Shown: piece after piece, positions 61,331 through 64,000 of the stretch
Layout: the number at the start of each line of letters is the position of its first letter
Position numbering within the stretch: the stretch's first letter is position 1
NCBI GenBank assembly: GCA_030549495.1
Contig: JAUIRK010000908.1
Location: forward strand, 434,001 to 498,000
DNA from: Nectonema munidae
Lineage: Eukaryota > Nematomorpha > Nectonematoida > Nectonematidae
DNA: 64,000 nucleotides
Direction of reading: 5' to 3'
The notes under the pieces: generated by a model
What the model was told of the DNA's origin: nothing
The model's input: only the letters and a program-made list of their open reading frames with translations
Database searches by the model: none
Translations under genes and position numbers: made by a program

Positions 61331-61950
61331 ATCGTGGTATGTTTGCGGCATGCTATTCTCCAAAGACTATATTTAAATTTTTAGTCATTTAACAAATCAT
61401 TTTATTTCTCTTTGAAGTTCAGATTTTATTTGGAATCTATAATAAAACAAATTTTTTCAGTATCAAAATTTCCAATGAGGCACGAATATTAATTTTGCTA
61501 CTCATCATTATACTATAAAATTGATTCATATATTTATGTTCAAAAAATTTTTTTTTCATTTTTAGACTATAGAATGAAAATTACGCGGAGAATTATATTT
61601 CAACTGGAGTTTGCATGATTGCATCATGTTTTTTAAATATTATTTATAATTTTTTCGAATTTTTCAAACTTTGAATATTCCATTTATATGTGCATACAGA
61701 TATGCAAAATTTGGTAAGTTTCTATTTCGGAGGAATGAAGTTATAACTTCTCAAACTCAGACTTTGGATGGATGGGATTTAATGTGAAGTTTTCAGTTTT
61801 TAGTTCTATATCATTTTCCGTTATATTTTCTTTTTTTGCAATTTTGTTTTCCCTACTTATAATTCTATTTGTTCTGTGACCAAATAAATTACATGAATAG
61901 CTACGTATAACTAATTAATCATGAAGTCCTTTATTTCAGTTGAAGTGTCA
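61331..61950. other. Spacer of the A/B element, no gene
   Basis: AT-rich, without coding signal. It is bounded on the left by forward A units and on the right by one inverted A unit. Confidence 0.5.
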
Positions 61951-62060
61951 TATGTCAATCATTTTTGACGGATATTATTAATTTTATAAAAAATAAACAT
62001 CACTGTTGGATTCAGCCTACTTGAAAATGGGTAGATATGTGTAAAACACCTCAATTGCAA
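61951..62060 (-). repeat. Inverted single unit of repeat A
   Basis: GTGTCATATGTCAATCATTTTTGACGGA, in part, then ATAAACATCACTGTTGGATTCAG and TTGAAAATGGGTA, is the reverse complement of the A unit order. A units thus occur in both orientations around a ~620-bp spacer, a fold-back arrangement. Confidence 0.7.
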
Positions 62061-63045
62061 ATTAGATTCACGCTTACAAGTATTTTCAAATTCTAAATCC
62101 AAAAACAATCTATAATTGGAATTGGCATTGTTGATTTGTTATAAAAATGTGTGTATTTCATGTAAAATTTGAATGAATGTTCTCATAGTCAGATTTTAGA
62201 TGTAAACCGCACATTTTGTTTTTGTGAACAATTTTTATAAGTGAACCACAAATTTATTTTACACTTATAGGTAATTTTGAATTTAAATGCAAAAACAATC
62301 TATAAATGAAATTGGCGTTGTTGATTTGATATGAAAATGCGTTTATTTCATGTAAAATTTGAATGAATGCTCTCGAAGGCAGATTTTAGAAATAAACCTC
62401 AAATTTGTTTCACATTGATTAGCATTTTCAAATTCTAAATGCAAAATCAATTTATAAATGAAATTGCGATTGTTGATTTGTTATAATAATGTGTATATTC
62501 CATGTAAAATTTAAATGAATGTTTTCAGAGACAGATTTTAGAAGTAAACCGCAAGTTTGTTACACACTTATAGATATTTTCAATTTCTAAATTCCAAAAA
62601 TAAGTCCAAAAATAAAATCAGTATGCCCGATTTGATATAAAAAAATATATTTAATGTAAAATTTGAAGGTATATTTTACTAGATTTATTTTTCATCAATC
62701 AAAATTTTGATTGACATTTCCCAAAAAGTAACCATGATTTTGAAAAAATTTAAACTATAAAGTGTTATGTTTTCAAAACTGTATATATTTATAAATTTTC
62801 AAACGAGTATATAATATAGAACCAAAGTTATAAGCCTAACTAGAGATACTGTCAGAATTTTGCTGAAAAAGTTTAACTTTTGGTTTTTGATTGACAGATT
62901 TAGGCATGAAAAGGTGATTTAACTGCCATGAAAATTGTATCAAAAGATGCAGCTAGCAATTTTAGAAAATGTCAAGAAGTATGGTAGCAAAAGATATAGC
63001 CAATTTCGTACAAGAGAAATTTTAGTTGAGGTACATTTTCTCGAG
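62061..63045 (+). repeat. Tandem repeat B, about four units, plus conserved tail
   Basis: Units with GGC.TTGTTGATTTG, ATTTCATGTAAAATTTGAAT and TAAACCGCA lie to about 62670. They are followed by CATCAATCAAAATTTTGATT, then CATGAAAATTGTATCAAAAG, ATGCAGCTAG and AAATTTTAGTTGAGGTA. The tail matches the one at 31950-32145. Confidence 0.85.
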
Positions 63046-63625
63046 CGTACTCAGCTAATATGTCAATCAACTTTTTAGAGAAACTTCACACAGACTTAGG
63101 ACACCCTGGAATTACGCACTTGACACATTACATGAGAAGTAAGAATCTCTCTTTTTCTGTTTTAGAAATCAAAGGTGTTGTGTCGAAATTTAACGTTTGT
63201 TCGCATCTGAAACCGAAATTCTATGTGCCTAATAATTTACATTGCGTTAATGCACAAAGACCATACTAAAAGTTAAATGTAGATTTCAAAGGATCATTAC
63301 TATCATGTTCTCAGTACAAGTACATTTTAACAATAGTGGACGAGTACTCTCGTTTTACGTAGGCTTTCAAATGTACAAATTGTAATTACGAAAGCGTCAT
63401 AAATTCACTAACCAAACTTTTTCACATGTTCGGGACACCTGATATTATACATACTGATAATGCACAAGTTTTCAATTGTTACATTATGAAAAACTTTTTT
63501 TTGAATAATAACATATCTCATAAAACTTCTATACCTTATAACCCTACAGGGAACGGTCAGGTTGAACGGACGGTACAATGGGTTACTTTGGAAAACCATA
63601 CTTTTAAATTTACGAAGTAGAAATT
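63040..63625 (+). mobile_element. Ty3-like LTR retroelement relict, integrase part
   Basis: The region is recognisable by an HxxxGHPG-type zinc region (LHTDLGHPGITHLTHYMRSK) and a DDE core in which FGTPDIIHTDNAQVF and IPYNPTGNGQVERT are clear. It is broken. With the segment at 60540 it looks like one retroelement relict separated by an inserted A/B repeat element, or two relicts side by side. No long terminal repeats were identified, so age and full extent are unknown. Confidence 0.8.
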
Positions 63626-63644
63626 TAGAAGTCAAACGTTGGGA

Positions 63645-64000
<356 letters not shown>

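Overview
The window is AT-rich, repeat-dense nuclear DNA from an animal, most likely an invertebrate. The clues are tRNA-derived SINE structure, non-LTR retroposons, hAT, piggyBac, Tc1/mariner and MULE transposons, GT-AG introns of about 47 bp inside a transposase, and microsatellites. A compact, AT-rich arthropod such as a parasitic copepod or an insect would fit, but this is an inference; nothing here fixes the species. I see no convincing single-copy host gene, no tRNA or rRNA gene, and no prokaryotic signature.

Layout. 0-2 kb: two hAT transposase remnants in opposite orientation, the second ending in a hAT terminus with a possible 8-bp target site. 2.5-4.7 kb: a minus-strand, 5'-truncated LINE beside two units of a ~150-bp tandem repeat (called B here). 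4.7-13.4 kb: mostly empty AT-rich DNA with one well-formed SINE at 10 kb. 13.5-20 kb: a mariner scrap, two LINE scraps, and a decayed piggyBac with a hAT fragment near its 5' end. 20.6-21.1 kb: two 138-bp TTAA-bounded MITEs head to head. 25.5-28.3 kb: a repeat block (X), a gene fragment of a widespread uncharacterised invertebrate family, an 82-bp palindrome and a second block (Y). 30.8-32.1 kb: a B array with a conserved tail. 33.9-35.7 kb: mariner and piggyBac remnants. 36.5-40.1 kb: relics of two further uncharacterised, transposon-like protein families. 40.6-45.1 kb: two plus-strand LINE relics, a hAT-like scrap and a SINE piece. 46.1-49.7 kb: a ten-unit tandem array (A, ~150 bp), a B array and a LINE 3' tail. 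49.8-58.1 kb: a second copy of X, split by a 4.55-kb MULE with ~370-bp inverted termini, followed by an inverted copy of Y. 58.4-60.2 kb: a hAT-like element with matching termini and near-perfect 8-bp flanks. 60.5-63.6 kb: a broken Ty3-like LTR retroelement relict split by another A/B repeat element. 63.6-64 kb: a TCATCA/TCATCC microsatellite running off the end.

The best candidates for something undescribed are the A/B composite repeat (two unrelated ~150-bp tandem families that recur near each other, with a shared tail) and the X-gene-palindrome-Y element. The rest is mostly a graveyard of nested transposons.
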